From: Cryptomeria japonica
Lineage: Eukaryota > Streptophyta > Pinopsida > Cupressales > Cupressaceae
Assembly: GCF_030272615.1 (NCBI RefSeq)
Contig: NC_081405.1
Span: forward strand, 472,054,008-472,118,007
Direction of reading: 5' to 3'
Length of the DNA: 64,000 bases
Of the stretch, positions 24,876 through 36,766 are shown one piece after another. Every line of letters begins with the position of its first letter. The first letter of the stretch is position 1. The notes under the pieces were generated by a model that made no database searches, was not told the origin of the DNA, and saw only the letters and a list, made by a program, of their open reading frames with translations. The translations under genes and the position numbers were made by a program.

Positions 24876-26388
24876 TCATTCTGAGCCTCCTAACTCTGAA
24901 ATGAGGTCTTTGTCTCTGATTTCATCTTTGTCAGCTAGGCTGTGCTCCACTATCTCTATTTGTTCTACTATATCCACCTTCAAGGCATTGGTGAATTCAA
25001 GTAAGTCATTAAGGGCTTCTTTGTTAAGGGAGATAGATTGTTTGACCAAATTACTGTTAACCTGGATTGTGTTGGGAAGATATTGCTTGTCGGAAAGAGG
25101 ATGGCTCAATTTCCTATTATCCATGGAGGGGTGTACTAAGTCTAAATGTGAATCCCTAAGAGGGGAAATGCGATCTCCTTTTCTCTTTGAAGTAGATTGC
25201 GAGTGTTTTTCCTTCTTGGATGCCAATGTTGAGGAGTGAGAGGATGAGGTAAAGGAAGGCGAACCAACCTTGGTTTTGTTAGAGGGAGACGTGATGATTG
25301 TGGGCGTGGGTGGGAGAGGGTTGGGGTGAGACTCGGGAGATGAGATTGGCTGCCTGTTGTGAGTGGTTTGGCTACCTATTGTGAGTGAAAATAAAACTAT
25401 GATTGGTTACTGTCTCCTTAATTGTGTTGCACTTATGATAGATAACCATATCAGAAACATAAAAAATTCCTTTATAAATTGAAGGAATAATCTCCCATTT
25501 CCCTATTGAGGTAATTAATTCAAAAGGGTTCAATTTAGGGCCAATGGTTTTGAAATCAATAAGTAACTTAATGTCTTTTTCAAAATTTTTATCTTGAATA
25601 CCTACAATATCCAGGCATTTTCCTAACACTAGCGGAAGTGATTCTATTATTTCTGCGACATGAAATTCGACAGTACGGGGGGCAATATCGACCCAATGCA
25701 AGTTGCTATTGAATACAAAAGTTTTAGGGTTAAAGTGGGGAACCCAATCAATGCAGTGAAAGATACAACCATTAAGCAATTTCTCCTTACTTTTGAGCAG
25801 ATCCCGCTTAACACTAGAGTCAATTCATGTAATTAGAATGAACTAAGAGCCTAGATTAAAGATGCTTACCGGGTTGTGAAATTTAGTCTCCCACCAACTT
25901 TTAACATCTTCAAAGGAATAATGAGAGCCTTGCCACTTAGAAATGAAGCTATTACTTTCGTGAAAGATGATGTTCTACTGGAGAATCTCTAAATCCATCC
26001 CGATCTCAGGTTTTCGTCCTTCAGGGTTCTATGGGTTCAACCACGGCCGTTTTTCCTACTTCGCAGAATGCAGAGGAGTTACTTTCTTGAGTCAGTTTAC
26101 CCTGGAGGGACCCACCGTGGTTTGCCAAGAAAAGCCCCATATTGCAGGGTTCACCTTAAGCCATCTTTGGTTCAAAACCTTCTTGTATTCTCTAGCTTGA
26201 CCCACCGATTTGTAGAAGTGGCATACGGGATGAGGGAAGGATGGGGGGAAGTAGGTGTATTTAGTGCCCCCGAGCAACGAATTGCTTGAAGATGCAGAGA
26301 AAATCTGTGCCCCAAGGGGAATCAAATTAGGGTCTAAAAGGATATGGTGGGCATTCCTTTGGTGTCTGGTCTTTCTCCTTTCTGCCAC
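24876..26388 (-). pseudogene. LINE ORF1 (DUF4283-like RNA-binding protein), decayed
   Basis: 25372-25779 reads WVPHFNPKTFVFNSNLHWVDI and later KCLDIVGIQ, resembling the DUF4283/RRM-like core (W-P-F-P...WV-I...IG) of plant L1 ORF1 and related proteins. 26092-26388 is a likely N-terminal part with the same frame; stops and sequence between them break it. 24876-25226 is a charged C-terminal region in another frame with NKEALNDLLEFTNALKVD. ORF1 proteins coat LINE RNA. Confidence 0.6.
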
Positions 26389-26480
26389 CTAGCAAACCCC
26401 TTCCTCTTTGCTCTTGGTTGGCTTACACTTGGAGGGGGGAGAAAACCATGAGGCGCATGATAAAAATTGTTCATAAAACA

Positions 26481-28643
26481 TTAACATTCACTGATCACCG
26501 AGAATTTGCAGAGATATGTAATTTTAATATTTTAATATTAGATAATTATTATACTACACACATGAGCAACAAAATACAACAAATCAAAACACGGTAGACC
26601 AATCGAGATAATGACTGGCATGATTGAACAACCACATCACAAGGATACTTGACAGGGGACTCGTTCCATAGGAACGATTGTATGACGGGGTCTAACTTAT
26701 ATCTCCCTTTTTCCACTTTACCATTGGATTGTAGAGCATGCTCAACCCTAAAGATTCAGGTGGAGTCGATGCTCGGTACCTGCGGCTGCATAAACAAATT
26801 GTTGAACATGTACATATAAACCACATAAAATCATACCGTGAATAGGGAATGGAAGCAACGTAGCTTGCCCACAATGAGAAGTACAATGCTTTTCCTTTTC
26901 ACCCAAGCACATCAGAATAGAAGCAATGTACATCAAATTAGTATGCATCGATAAACACCAAGAAACTCAAAACTAATCTAGCACAATAATAAAACTAACT
27001 GAACATGAATAACATCTAATAAGCACATCATAAACAAAATCATATAATTGCATCAACATATAAATCATTATTCACAATTGTATAACAACATCATTAAATT
27101 TATTATTATAGCAATGAACCATATAGCACAAAGTATGAATATCACATATGAATCCAAAAGTCATAGCCAAACATCACAACCAAAACCAAAATCAACCAAC
27201 ACCAAAAAAGGGTCAAACCACACATAACTCAAACCACAAAGTCTAACAAGCCAAGAGAGAGAGGGGCACTACACAATGCCTTTTTTTAACATTTAGGGGC
27301 TAATAACTCCACAAGAGATTTATTTAATCTAGTTCCATTTCTTTCTAATGTGATAGCCAAATACCATTAGAAATATGTCACTCAGATAGACATTAGTAGA
27401 CCCACATTTAATAAGTGTCAAAATAGGTCAATAGGAACATTTGAATATTTTAAATATATAAAGGAAATTAATTTTTTATTGTAAATAACTTTATATTTAT
27501 AATATCTAAATGTTATAATACGAGAGCTCCCATTTTTTATTTTTAATAAAGTTAATTTTGATAATTTTATATTTATAATAAATGAGATAAGAAAGGTTTA
27601 TAATGTAGACACCCCTTAGAAAACTTAGTTGATTTCAAAGAAAAGTACATGGTGAGTAATTTAAAAAATTATAAATAGTTATCAAGCTAACTCACAACAC
27701 TTCAACAAGACATAAAACCCAAATACATTGAAACACTACTAGAAAATGAGACAAACCATCATACATGACACAACTTGACAACAAAGACAATAAAAAAAAA
27801 TACAATGTTTGACATATTCCTTGCTATCCTCACACCCTTAACCTAGGGATGGGATTACAAAATAGATTTACAAAGACCCATCTTCCTTCTTTGAATAGTT
27901 GTCCAAGATACATCATTTTCACACTCAATCAAGCATGGGTAGATGAAGGCATCCTCCACCACCACCTCATCTTGGGTCACCCCAAGTGGTGAGGAGAAAG
28001 GTTAATTCAAGGAAGTTGAATACAATGTAGGATACACTATTGTTTAAGCAATAAGAGTCCTCCCATGTCCATTTCTTGGGAAAGTAAGCCATATGATGTG
28101 AGGGAAGCATTTATTGTTGCAAAGAGGTTCTTTTTGGGGTTACTAATAAAGTTGCTTCACCTCTAAGGGAAGTCATCATAGGAGGAGCATGATACATTGA
28201 TAGGGAGGCATCAGCCTCATCCACCCAAGGGGAAGAAACAACTAGAACATTCATAGATAAATCTATCTTATGGGCAATGCACCACCAAGTAATGGAGCTT
28301 GTATTCCTACAACGAGGACACAAACACTTAGATGCAAGATGTTTGATAATATAGTAGTTCTTGCAACATAACAAAAGACTAATAATCCAACAGTTAAATC
28401 AAATTCTTATCTCCCATCATCAAGGTGACCTCTCCATGAAGAGGTTTAAACTATTAATGTTACCCAATGAATTTTTAAGTGGCTACAAGGCTCCAGTTGG
28501 GTGTTTTTGAAATTTTTTAGCCCAAATTTGGTTATTTTAAAGTTCTTCATTGTTATCAAATTTGCTCACATTTGAGGGATTTTCCTTGATCCTATATAAA
28601 ATCACATTGTCTTATAAATTTTAATTCTTTAGGTTAGACACAT
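26481..28643. other. Mostly uninformative spacer
   Basis: 26481-27880 holds no credible ORF; small frames at 26692-26948 look random. 27420-27620 is AT-rich. A possible zinc-knuckle remnant at 28111-28374 is listed separately. Confidence 0.45.
28111..28374 (-). pseudogene. Possible CCHC zinc-knuckle fragment
   Basis: The frame contains CCKNYYIIKHLASKC, which fits C-x2-C-x4-H-x4-C if the second Cys has become Tyr (a single G to A), then LCPRC. This could be part of a retroelement gag or LINE ORF1. No neighbouring domain supports it, so the call is weak. Confidence 0.25.
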
Positions 28644-28904
28644 TGTTGAACACACCAATACACTAAGAGGCTGGGGGGGAAGGGGGGTGAATCAATGTAT
28701 CGTCATATCTCCTATCTTCAACTTTTCATTCATTCACAAACCATTAGAAATATCATGTAAACATGTAATGAAAGCAATCACACAAAACACATAACACTGA
28801 GATTTACGTGGAAAATCCAGAATGGGAAAAAACATAGCGAGCAAGCTACTTGGATCTACAACCCAAATCTAGACTCACAAATAAATCAACTAATTGCAAT
28901 TAGT

Positions 28905-29075
28905 TCAAAGGCACCAATATTTAGGAGACACCAATCCCCTCTACTAAATAATTCAGGTTGAGGGCACCAACCCAAAGAGAACACCAATCCCCTCATGCTA
29001 ATCAAATAGGGCACCAACCCAAAGAGAACACCAATCCCTTTATAATAATCAAATAAGGCACCAACCCAATACAAA
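28905..29075. repeat. Degenerate tandem repeat in copia C LTR
   Basis: Three to four copies of GGCACCAACCCAAAGAG plus AACACCAATCCC, spaced about 45-55 bases. Shorter versions occur at the same place in the other LTRs (1725-1845, 31115-31195, 37045-37125). Confidence 0.75.
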
Positions 29076-29350
29076 TCACAAGGCTACAACCTTGACAAAA
29101 CCAGGCAGACCTCTGTCCAAAATACAAATGAAATTAACAAAGTGAACCTTTGTAAATTTTCTATCATTTACAAACTCATGGTTCACACAATCTTAGCTCT
29201 ACAACTCTCCTTTCGATGAATGATTAATCACAATTTGCACTTGTTGCACTCTTTGTTTTTCTCTACAAATTTTAGCTCTTCACATGCACACACCTTCAAT
29301 TGATCAACAACAACATTACGTGGTGAACTAATGTGTGTGTATGTGTGTAT

Positions 29351-29399
29351 AGACATAGACATAGACATAGACATAGACATAGACATAGACATAGACATA
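29351..29399. repeat. (AGACAT)n hexanucleotide array
   Basis: Eight perfect units in a row. Confidence 0.95.
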
Positions 29400-30032
29400 T
29401 AATCTCTTCTTCCATCATTTGAAGGCCTGCCAATGGCCTAAGCAATTTTGGTACTCCATAAATGAGACAAGAAATTAGTTACATGGGAGTCACAAATTAT
29501 TCTTATTGAAATTATGCACATGATGTTTTGATTTGTTGTTCATTACAACAATTTTTTATTTTTTTTGTTAAGCATGCTAGCTTATTGCAATAATTCCCCA
29601 TAACACATTACAACTTCACCAGTCAGAGACAAAAGAAATCATTTCAATCATGTTTGTTCACCGTGCTCCAGCACAGACATGCCAAATTGGGATTATTGGA
29701 ATCATACTCTAGCCATTTTATCGATTTAAATCTGAGCCACATATCTTCTTGGACACGTGTCAAAATCTCACACAGGTGGGCAAGTCATCAATCTTTGAAA
29801 TTTAAAGACAAATTGGAATTTGAACCTCTATTGGAAACCAAACCTAGTTTTGAAAGCATCTCTTCTTGTGACTCTTTACTTCTTCATTTGTGCACACTCT
29901 TCTTTGTCTTCTTCAATTTAGAGCTTGAACCACATTAAAAAACTGAACCAAGTTTTGAAACCATCTCCTTTCAAAACCTAAAGCAAAAATCTACTTTGCC
30001 TTGTTAGCAAGTCTTTTCTATAAAACTTGCAG

Positions 30033-30037
30033 AAATT
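30033..30037. repeat. Target site duplication of chromovirus, left (AAATT)
   Basis: Identical to 47483-47487. Confidence 0.85.
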
Positions 30038-30329
30038 TGTAATATTCCCCTTAATTTATTTTTTCACAAAGTTACATTCAACACAACACTTGTTAATGTT
30101 AGGAAATGAAAACCAAATGCTGCTAAAAGTAACCCTCCACTTTCTAATCACCGAGAGCCCAACCTGGGAGGGTGAGAGCATACAACACTGAGGATATTGT
30201 TAGGTGCTTGAAAACTGAAATTGATTACAATTTGGGTAACAAGCCAGTCCCTTCCACTTTTCAATGGGATAGAAAACTAGAAGACTTGGTGGTAAACCAG
30301 CCAAGGAGAAAACTCCAACACACAAAACA

Positions 30330-30510
30330 AATCAACTCTACTGTAGTATTTCAGCGAGAGGACTCATTACAAACAAAATCAACTCAACCACAATATTTCA
30401 GCGGGAGGACTCAATACAACAAAATCAACTCAACCGCAGTATTTCAATGGGAGGACTTATTACAACAAATCAACTCTACCACAATATTTTAGCAGGAGGA
30501 CTTACAACAT
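30330..30510. repeat. Four tandem units of about 46 bp in chromovirus LTR
   Basis: Units begin AATCAACTC at 30330, 30377, 30423 and 30468, each containing (G/A)TATTTCAGCGGGAGGACT. Confidence 0.9.
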
Positions 30511-30841
30511 TTCCTGATGACAAACATAGAAGGTGGCCAAGCCATCCTCTTCCACTTGCATAGTGGGAATTACAAATAAGATGCAACAAGAATGATTGAT
30601 CAGTACTACTGAAACAAACTTACAAAAATAGAGATATGAGATTAGATAAGAATCTTAATACTGATCTTAAGAAATCCACTATCAAAATCACACAACATTA
30701 AAGCACAACTTGTTGTTCTGAATCTGAAAATAATTAACATGCAAAACCAACCACACCCAACAACACCAAAAATCTCACAACTCACTCAAATAAACATAGA
30801 AACAACCCCAAATAAAAAACAAATGAAATATATGGCTTAGG

Positions 30842-30846
30842 CAAAC
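30842..30846. repeat. Target duplication of copia B, left (CAAAC)
   Basis: Pairs with TAGAC at 39210-39214: three of five bases match and both differences are transitions. The other chromovirus LTR (near 46170) has a single CAAAC at the equivalent site, confirming the junction. Confidence 0.7.
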
Positions 30847-33348
30847 TGTTGAACACAATATGTCACTAAGAGGGGGGTGAATTAGTGGTTTCCAAATCTT
30901 TTCCCTTTTCTATCCTATGTGTGTATATCGGTTAACTGATCTAACATAAAGGAGACATACCGGTTTGAGGGGAGTATAACACAAATGCAAGAACACATAA
31001 AAGGGACATCTCATAACACCAGATGTACAAGGAAAACCCAATATGGGAAAAATATCGATGAGAAGTGTTGTTGGAGACTACTGCTTCAATCTAGCCTCAT
31101 AATGAAAACCTCAGTTACAACATTTAGGGAGCCAACCCAAGGAGTACAACTCTTGCTTTAGGGCACCAACCCAAGGAGAACCAACCCCTGCACCGAGCTC
31201 CAACTCAGTGATCTACAATGAATATAATCAATTAAAAAAGTGATAGCCTTGTTACAAAAGAACTTTGTGACTCTCATGCAAGTCTCTTCACCGGTTCTCC
31301 TCTCTCCAATTCTCTGTCAGTTCTCTGCTCACCTTCTCTTCTCTACAACCTTATCTCCTGTTGCAACTCACTCTCTGCTATAACCATACCGGTTCAACAT
31401 CTTCTTCTTCTTTGTCGGTTCTAATCTCAGTTGGTTCTCTTTTCTCTCTGTCACACTGCTGCTTTCCACCACCGATCGTCTTCACTCACTGAGTTGTTTG
31501 CAATTCGATTACTGTTGGTTCTCAGCTTACTGATTCTTCACTGCAATCTTCTTGGCCAGTTCAATGACCATCAATGCACTCCTTTGTAAGACTTAATGGT
31601 AGACTACCGATTAAATCACTCTTGCTGATTGAATTCTTCTAACCGATTCTCTCTCACACACTCAGTCTCTTCTCTGATTTTCGTTGAGCACTTGACTGAT
31701 CAACTCTCTTCTCCTTAGTTTCTCTCTCTCATGCAGCAGTAACATCACAATTTACATCTTTGATTCTCACTCTTATAGACATACTTTCCCACCTAAACGT
31801 GAGTTCAAACATTTGCGTGTTAGGGTTTTTTACATGCACTGAATCTGCATCCAATCTAATCTCTAATCATTGTGGCACATCATATCCGATCAGATCTCAT
31901 GTCCTTAAGTGATGATTTACAACTCATCAATTAGCATCACTATACTCTTTACCTTTCAACACACGTCTTCTATCTTTAGCCATCTATAGCATGATTTTCG
32001 GCCTTTTGTTTGATCAATCACGTGCATGATGTAGTTTCCTTCACCCACTTCGATCTACAATATTAGTCTGTATTGGATCTCTTTTGTTTCCTTGATCTTG
32101 AGCCGCAATCCTCTATCATCATACCTCGAGCTTCACAGTCATTACCGACACACCACACTGATTTGTGTATGCATTCCACTTCAACTCCATGTGGCCCCTT
32201 TGTCGACATCCACCTTGGCTCACTATGTCGGTCCAACTTGGTCACCGACCAATAGCACACAACCAAGTTCATCTACCGGTTATACCCTAACTGGTATGTC
32301 TTCACCCTTTCTCTTTGATTCTCTTTCAGTGGAACACCTAAACTAGTTAGCACACTCGCCACCCTACCTCATGCACATCTCTAATATATGGGAGCCTTTT
32401 GTATCTGCACTTTGTCAACTTACTGGTTGTCATCTATACCGGTAGTATCTTCTACATGTATATTGGTAAGATACCATGCACACTGGTGGCACCAAACTTC
32501 ATCTACATTCCAACAACATCCTTTGTCTACAACTGCTCAACCTTTCCTTCTTCATCAATAGACCGGTTCTCCACTCAACTAGTTTGTCAAAGTGACAAAC
32601 ATATCCTTTAATCTTTGTACCGGCTAGTCATCATGTCTACCTAGTTGAGCCGGTGCATATCTCTGATCTCATGCACCTAAGACAACTTAGTGTTTCGCTA
32701 GTTGATCTAATAAGAGCCTTCAATCACCTGCCTTCTACTCTTCTATCTTATCTTGGAGAACTATGATACATTCCATACATAATAGGAGATAAGCTCCACT
32801 TACCGGTGGGAGTGGATCCTTGTCATCTGCATCCTGCATTGCACCAATATGGCTTCCCTGTTTGAGCAGACACGTCTTCAAACTAACACATATGATCTGG
32901 TTGGGAACACTCACTGTCAGTCATCTCTTCATATGGTGATTGCATCTTTATCCAGTGGGAGTCCTTTTGTTTCATTTCCAACAACAAACCGGTGGCCTGC
33001 ACATACTTCACCTCCGGTGTTGATGTGATTTTTATAACATTCCGCCTCTTCATCACAATCAACAACCCAACATCTTTCTCTCTTGTCAGTTGGCAACAAT
33101 GTACTACCAACATGTCACTCACTGGTCTCCTATCCATGTCTTCAACACAAGTCAATACTAACTTGTGTACTGGTTAGTCTAATAATCATTATGCAGGATG
33201 ACATTCTCTTTCTCACCGGTGACCTGCTATGCTAGTTGACATCAAAGACACCATTTTTGGTATACATCAATGACAACACTGCCCATCAATCTCCCATATC
33301 GGTTGCCACCTTATACTGGTTAACATCAATGACAAAACAATGCCAACA
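30847..33348 (-). mobile_element. 3' LTR of copia B
   Basis: TGTTGAACAC...AATGCCAACA; right end is followed directly by ATCTCCCCCTTTGG, the PPT read on the plus strand. Contains many ACCGGT hexamers. Minus-strand frame 32883-33155 is matched by 38735-39016 in the other LTR, as expected of an LTR pair. Confidence 0.9.
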
Positions 33349-33361
33349 ATCTCCCCCTTTG
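33349..33361 (-). promoter_or_regulatory. Polypurine tract of copia B
   Basis: Minus strand CCAAAGGGGGAGAT directly before the 3' LTR. A second copy, GTCAAAGGGGGAGAG, lies at 33405-33420. Confidence 0.8.
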
Positions 33362-33420
33362 GGATTGATGTCAACACATATAGTATCCGACATACTACAT
33401 AATCTCTCTCCCCCTTTGAC

Positions 33421-34692
33421 AACAATGGCAAGAGGCACTGATAGGATTTCTCTCCTCCTTGTGTCTACCGAGCACTGACACTTTTCTAACTATCTTTTTC
33501 TCTACCGGATGCTTCTCCTTATTGGACCATCATACATTGCATCCTCTCAATTCACAACAGTTGAGATGGAGGGCTCAACCACCAATTGACACCAATTACC
33601 CAGCAACCAAATGTATATACAACCCAGATGCCAATTGCATATACAAGTTTGAAACCAATTGAAGGAACATGTGTTAGTGAATAAAACTTACCTACTATTC
33701 AGCCTGCATCATCTCCCCTCGATATGCATAAACCATTCTGACCCCAAACTGTTGATACCAAGTGTTAAAGCTAACACTAATACGAATTGTTTTTCTTCTG
33801 ATGCCAAATGCATTTTCTCATGTGTAGGTAACTCTCCCTTTTTGCAGACAACTCCCCTGGTGGTCCAGTTGTGATTTCAAATGGATAGACATTGAAATAT
33901 CTCACAACCCTAGAAACTTCCAAAGATACAAACATACCGATGTAGCCATAGACGTTTTCACTCCTCTTGTGTCTAGCAAGTTTGATACAAATCAGATAAC
34001 ATGGTTGTCAAATACCCCTGAGTCATACATCTCAGGTCTTCATTTACCTATTAGGTTCTAAACCAGATCCAAACTACTTCTTATACCGATTGAGATGTGT
34101 ATATATGATCAATCTAATGATCTATCAGCTCCACAATTTCCACCACAACATATGACATGATCCTAGATGTACACAATGCCATACGATATCACTATCATGC
34201 CATAAATCAAACCGGTTAGCCCAAAAACATGCATGCATACATGATCAACTATCGGGCCATCATATTCCATTCAGGTCTTTTCCAACACCACCTGAGACAT
34301 AACCACTTTAATCCATGCAACTGCAGTTACTATAATGATCTCGGACCTCATTGATTTACATAACCTACACTACCGATTAGTATTCATACTGGTACCATAC
34401 TGCACATACCAGTTTCCTGCACTGGTACATCATCTCTACCAGAGCACCTGCCTCTAACTCCTGTCTTCTTGTGTAAATTTGCTTCTTATCCAAAATACAA
34501 ATTTTCCATCCATTGACACATGCAGTGATCCATCTCTGATCTGTAGGTGTGTATCCAAGGTAGCCACTACACACACCATCTCATTTCCTTCCTTCATACT
34601 GGCAGCAACTTGTTCTTCCATTTGTCATCTTCCATAGAAGGGGGTGAATGATATGGTCTTTGTACTACTCCCCCTAAGGTAATGCATATCCT
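33421..34692. other. Copia B interior without coding sequence
   Basis: Between gag end and PPT. The frames seen are short and show no pol motifs, so pol appears deleted or never present. ACCGGT-like hexamers continue here. Confidence 0.5.
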
Positions 34693-36725
34693 TTAAGCCT
34701 TAGGAGATATTACTTGTGCATTGAATGCACAATGACAGTCCATGGTCCTATTCTCTTCCTTCTTCCTCCAAACCTGCTTGGTCTCATTCTTCTTCCCATT
34801 TTCAGACTTGGGAGCAGGTCTTTCCTTCTTTTGTTGATTGGTGATTGCTCTACCGAATTCTGCATCATGACTAGAAGCATTGTTGTAGAAGAAAACATCA
34901 TTCATGCCAATCAAATGATTGGGGGACCTTCTAATATACCAATTTTCTCCTTTTCTGATCAAGCCATTGTAGCCATCTATCTATCTCCATGGATTCCTTG
35001 ATTGCATAGGAACACTTCTCCTCTTGTACCCTGTAAGTCTTTGTTGCTCATATACCCTGTAACTGCTTCCATACTGAGCATGATTGTTCCACTGACTGCC
35101 ATAGGACTGAGAATTCTTCTTCCTGCATTCATGACTTCTATGGGCAAAACCATTGCCTTGATAATATAAAGCATTTGCATGACCATGAGAGGGGATATGC
35201 ATGTTTCTACTCTTTGAAATTTTGTGCCTATATGCAGGATATCTATGGCAACCTAAATTGTTTCTCCTAGATCCCTTTCTACATTCTTCTTCTCTATGAC
35301 CATATCCATTACATGCAAAGTAGTAACCAGGGAAGGGGGGCTTAATGGTTACAAATTTATTTTGCCAAACATGAGGCGATCTTACTAGTTTGGCATCTCC
35401 ATTTCTGCTTCTCCGAGAGTGGATCCTGGGTTGTCCACTTTTTGCATCTCTTCCATCCGATATCTTCTTTTCCCACACTTGCTTTGTCTTGTAGGTGGTA
35501 TCATTTCCTTGTCTTCTATTAGTAGGAGGTCTTCTTGCTTCCGGTGAAGCTGCCTTCTCCCATCTTCCCTTTTCCTTTGGGATCTGTATTGTTGCTTCTT
35601 CTTACAACACCGGTCTTCATCCTTAGCTTCATGTCTTCACCAGTTGTGGTTAGATCAACCTTCTTCTGAGGAGAGTTCTAGATAATGAATATTTGTCCCT
35701 TGTTATCTCATTTTGAGGAGACAAACAAAATACCATTATGGGGGACATTCTTGTTGGTGGAGTATTCACCGACACCACTTCCTAATCCTTTGGTGTCCTT
35801 GGAATGCTTTTGCTTCTTCAACATTTTGTCCAAGGCATCACTACTTCCATCAAACCAGATTCTCACCTTGAGCTCATCCTAACATTTCTCAAGGTCATTT
35901 CAAAGATTCTCCATTTCTCCTTCTAGCTGCTGATACTTTTTATTCTTGGCTTCTAGCTCAGATGCTAGATCATTACACCAACACTCCTTGGTGTCTTCTT
36001 GTTGAGCTTTCAACTCTGAGATACATTTCTCAGATTCTTCAAGGCATATGATCAACCGGTTTTGTTCCACAACTGCAACACTATTGAATAACTTGTATTC
36101 ATTCCTCACTCTGCTAAGTTCTTCGAGTGCACTTACAAGTTCTCCTTCAAGATCAACTTCTGCTTCATCTTCTTCTTCACCTTCACTATCACTGCCAAAC
36201 ACATCTCACTAGTAGGAATGATCTGCATGATCATTCTCAGATGTGTGCCTCTCATCTTCTGATTCTTGAGCCATGAAGAGGTGAGTTTCCTCTTCATCAT
36301 TTCTGCTACTACATACTGATCTACCTTCATCTGCAGACTCATGTATTACATTTTCTTTCTTGCTTCCAAAAACTGGTTTTGCAGTGTTGGGCTCATTTCC
36401 ATAGAGCTTCTTTAATATGTCCCATTAACTCTATGCTGATTTGAATTTGGCCACCTATGAGGTGATATCATTGGATAACCCATAGATTATATCCTTCATT
36501 TCTACATCATTGCACTGGTATCTTCTTTCTTCTTCTGAATCGGTGGGAGGACTGAATTTAGTAGGGCAACCATAAATGACTAACATCCATACATCAAACC
36601 CAAGAGAGGAGAAGTAGACTTTAATCCTACAACTCCAAATAGAATAGTTTGAACCGTCAAATATAGGAGTAGGGATTGAAACTAAACAAACCATTGTGTT
36701 CAAATACCAGAATCTACCCAAGCTA
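34693..36725 (-). pseudogene. Copia-type gag of element B, decayed
   Basis: Right to left: N-terminal domain with PIFDGSNYSIWSCRIKVYF (36455-36721; the FxG-NY--W opening of copia gag), an acidic coiled-coil part (35900-36202, SEGEEEDEAE then LEELSRVRNEY), a basic part with one zinc-knuckle remnant CNGYGHREEEC (34981-35478, first Cys lost), and a C-terminal piece with KQVWRKKEE (34693-34962). Frames differ, with stops between. It starts just inside the PBS, as usual. Confidence 0.75.
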
Positions 36726-36752
36726 GAGAAATCTTATCAACCGAGAACCTAG

Positions 36753-36764
36753 GATTTGATACCA
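36753..36764 (-). promoter_or_regulatory. Primer binding site of copia B
   Basis: Minus strand TGGTATCAAATC, two bases left of the LTR. It matches ten of twelve bases of the initiator-Met tRNA-type site TGGTATCAGAGC seen intact at 45358 and 57728. Confidence 0.75.
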
Positions 36765-36766
36765 AT

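Larger units (their letters stand above)
20300..26480 (-). mobile_element. L1-type LINE with RNase H
   Basis: Minus-strand order ORF1 (26388 to 24876), then endonuclease, RT, zinc-binding domain and RNase H (24585 to 20379). This is the plant L1 architecture in which an RNase H follows RT. Several stops and frame changes break ORF2. No poly-A tail is evident at the 3' (left) end, where a TA-rich tract begins; the 5' end is placed just right of the first ORF1 Met. Target duplications were not identified. Confidence 0.85.
28644..30037 (-). mobile_element. 3' LTR of copia C, left piece
   Basis: TGTTGAACAC start, then the GGGGGGTGAATCAATG block and the GGGAAAAAACATAGCGAG block at the same distance as in the other copia-type LTRs here. 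It includes a repeated ACCAACCCAAAGAGAACACCAATCCC segment and a hexanucleotide array. Joined to 47488-48035 the LTR is about 1,940 bp. The left flanking pentamer is CACAT; the partner copy is not in view. The small plus-strand frame 29654-29938 is not supported. Confidence 0.75.
30038..30846 (-). mobile_element. 3' LTR of chromovirus, outer piece
   Basis: Plus strand starts TGTAATATTCCCCTTA and aligns base by base with 45371-46160. It includes the four-unit tandem repeat. The plus-strand frame 30172-30492 is a reading of these repeats, not a gene. The piece ends at the insertion of copia B. Confidence 0.9.

Noticed and set aside
26692-26948. Two overlapping minus-strand frames in the spacer
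   Set aside because: Short, overlapping, no motif, no neighbour support.
30172-30492. Plus-strand ORF of 106 codons with repeated peptide units
   Set aside because: Reads the 46-bp tandem array of the chromovirus LTR; the same frame in the other LTR is broken.
30330-30510. CRISPR-like regular repeats
   Set aside because: Contiguous degenerate tandem units without spacers, in eukaryotic LTR DNA.
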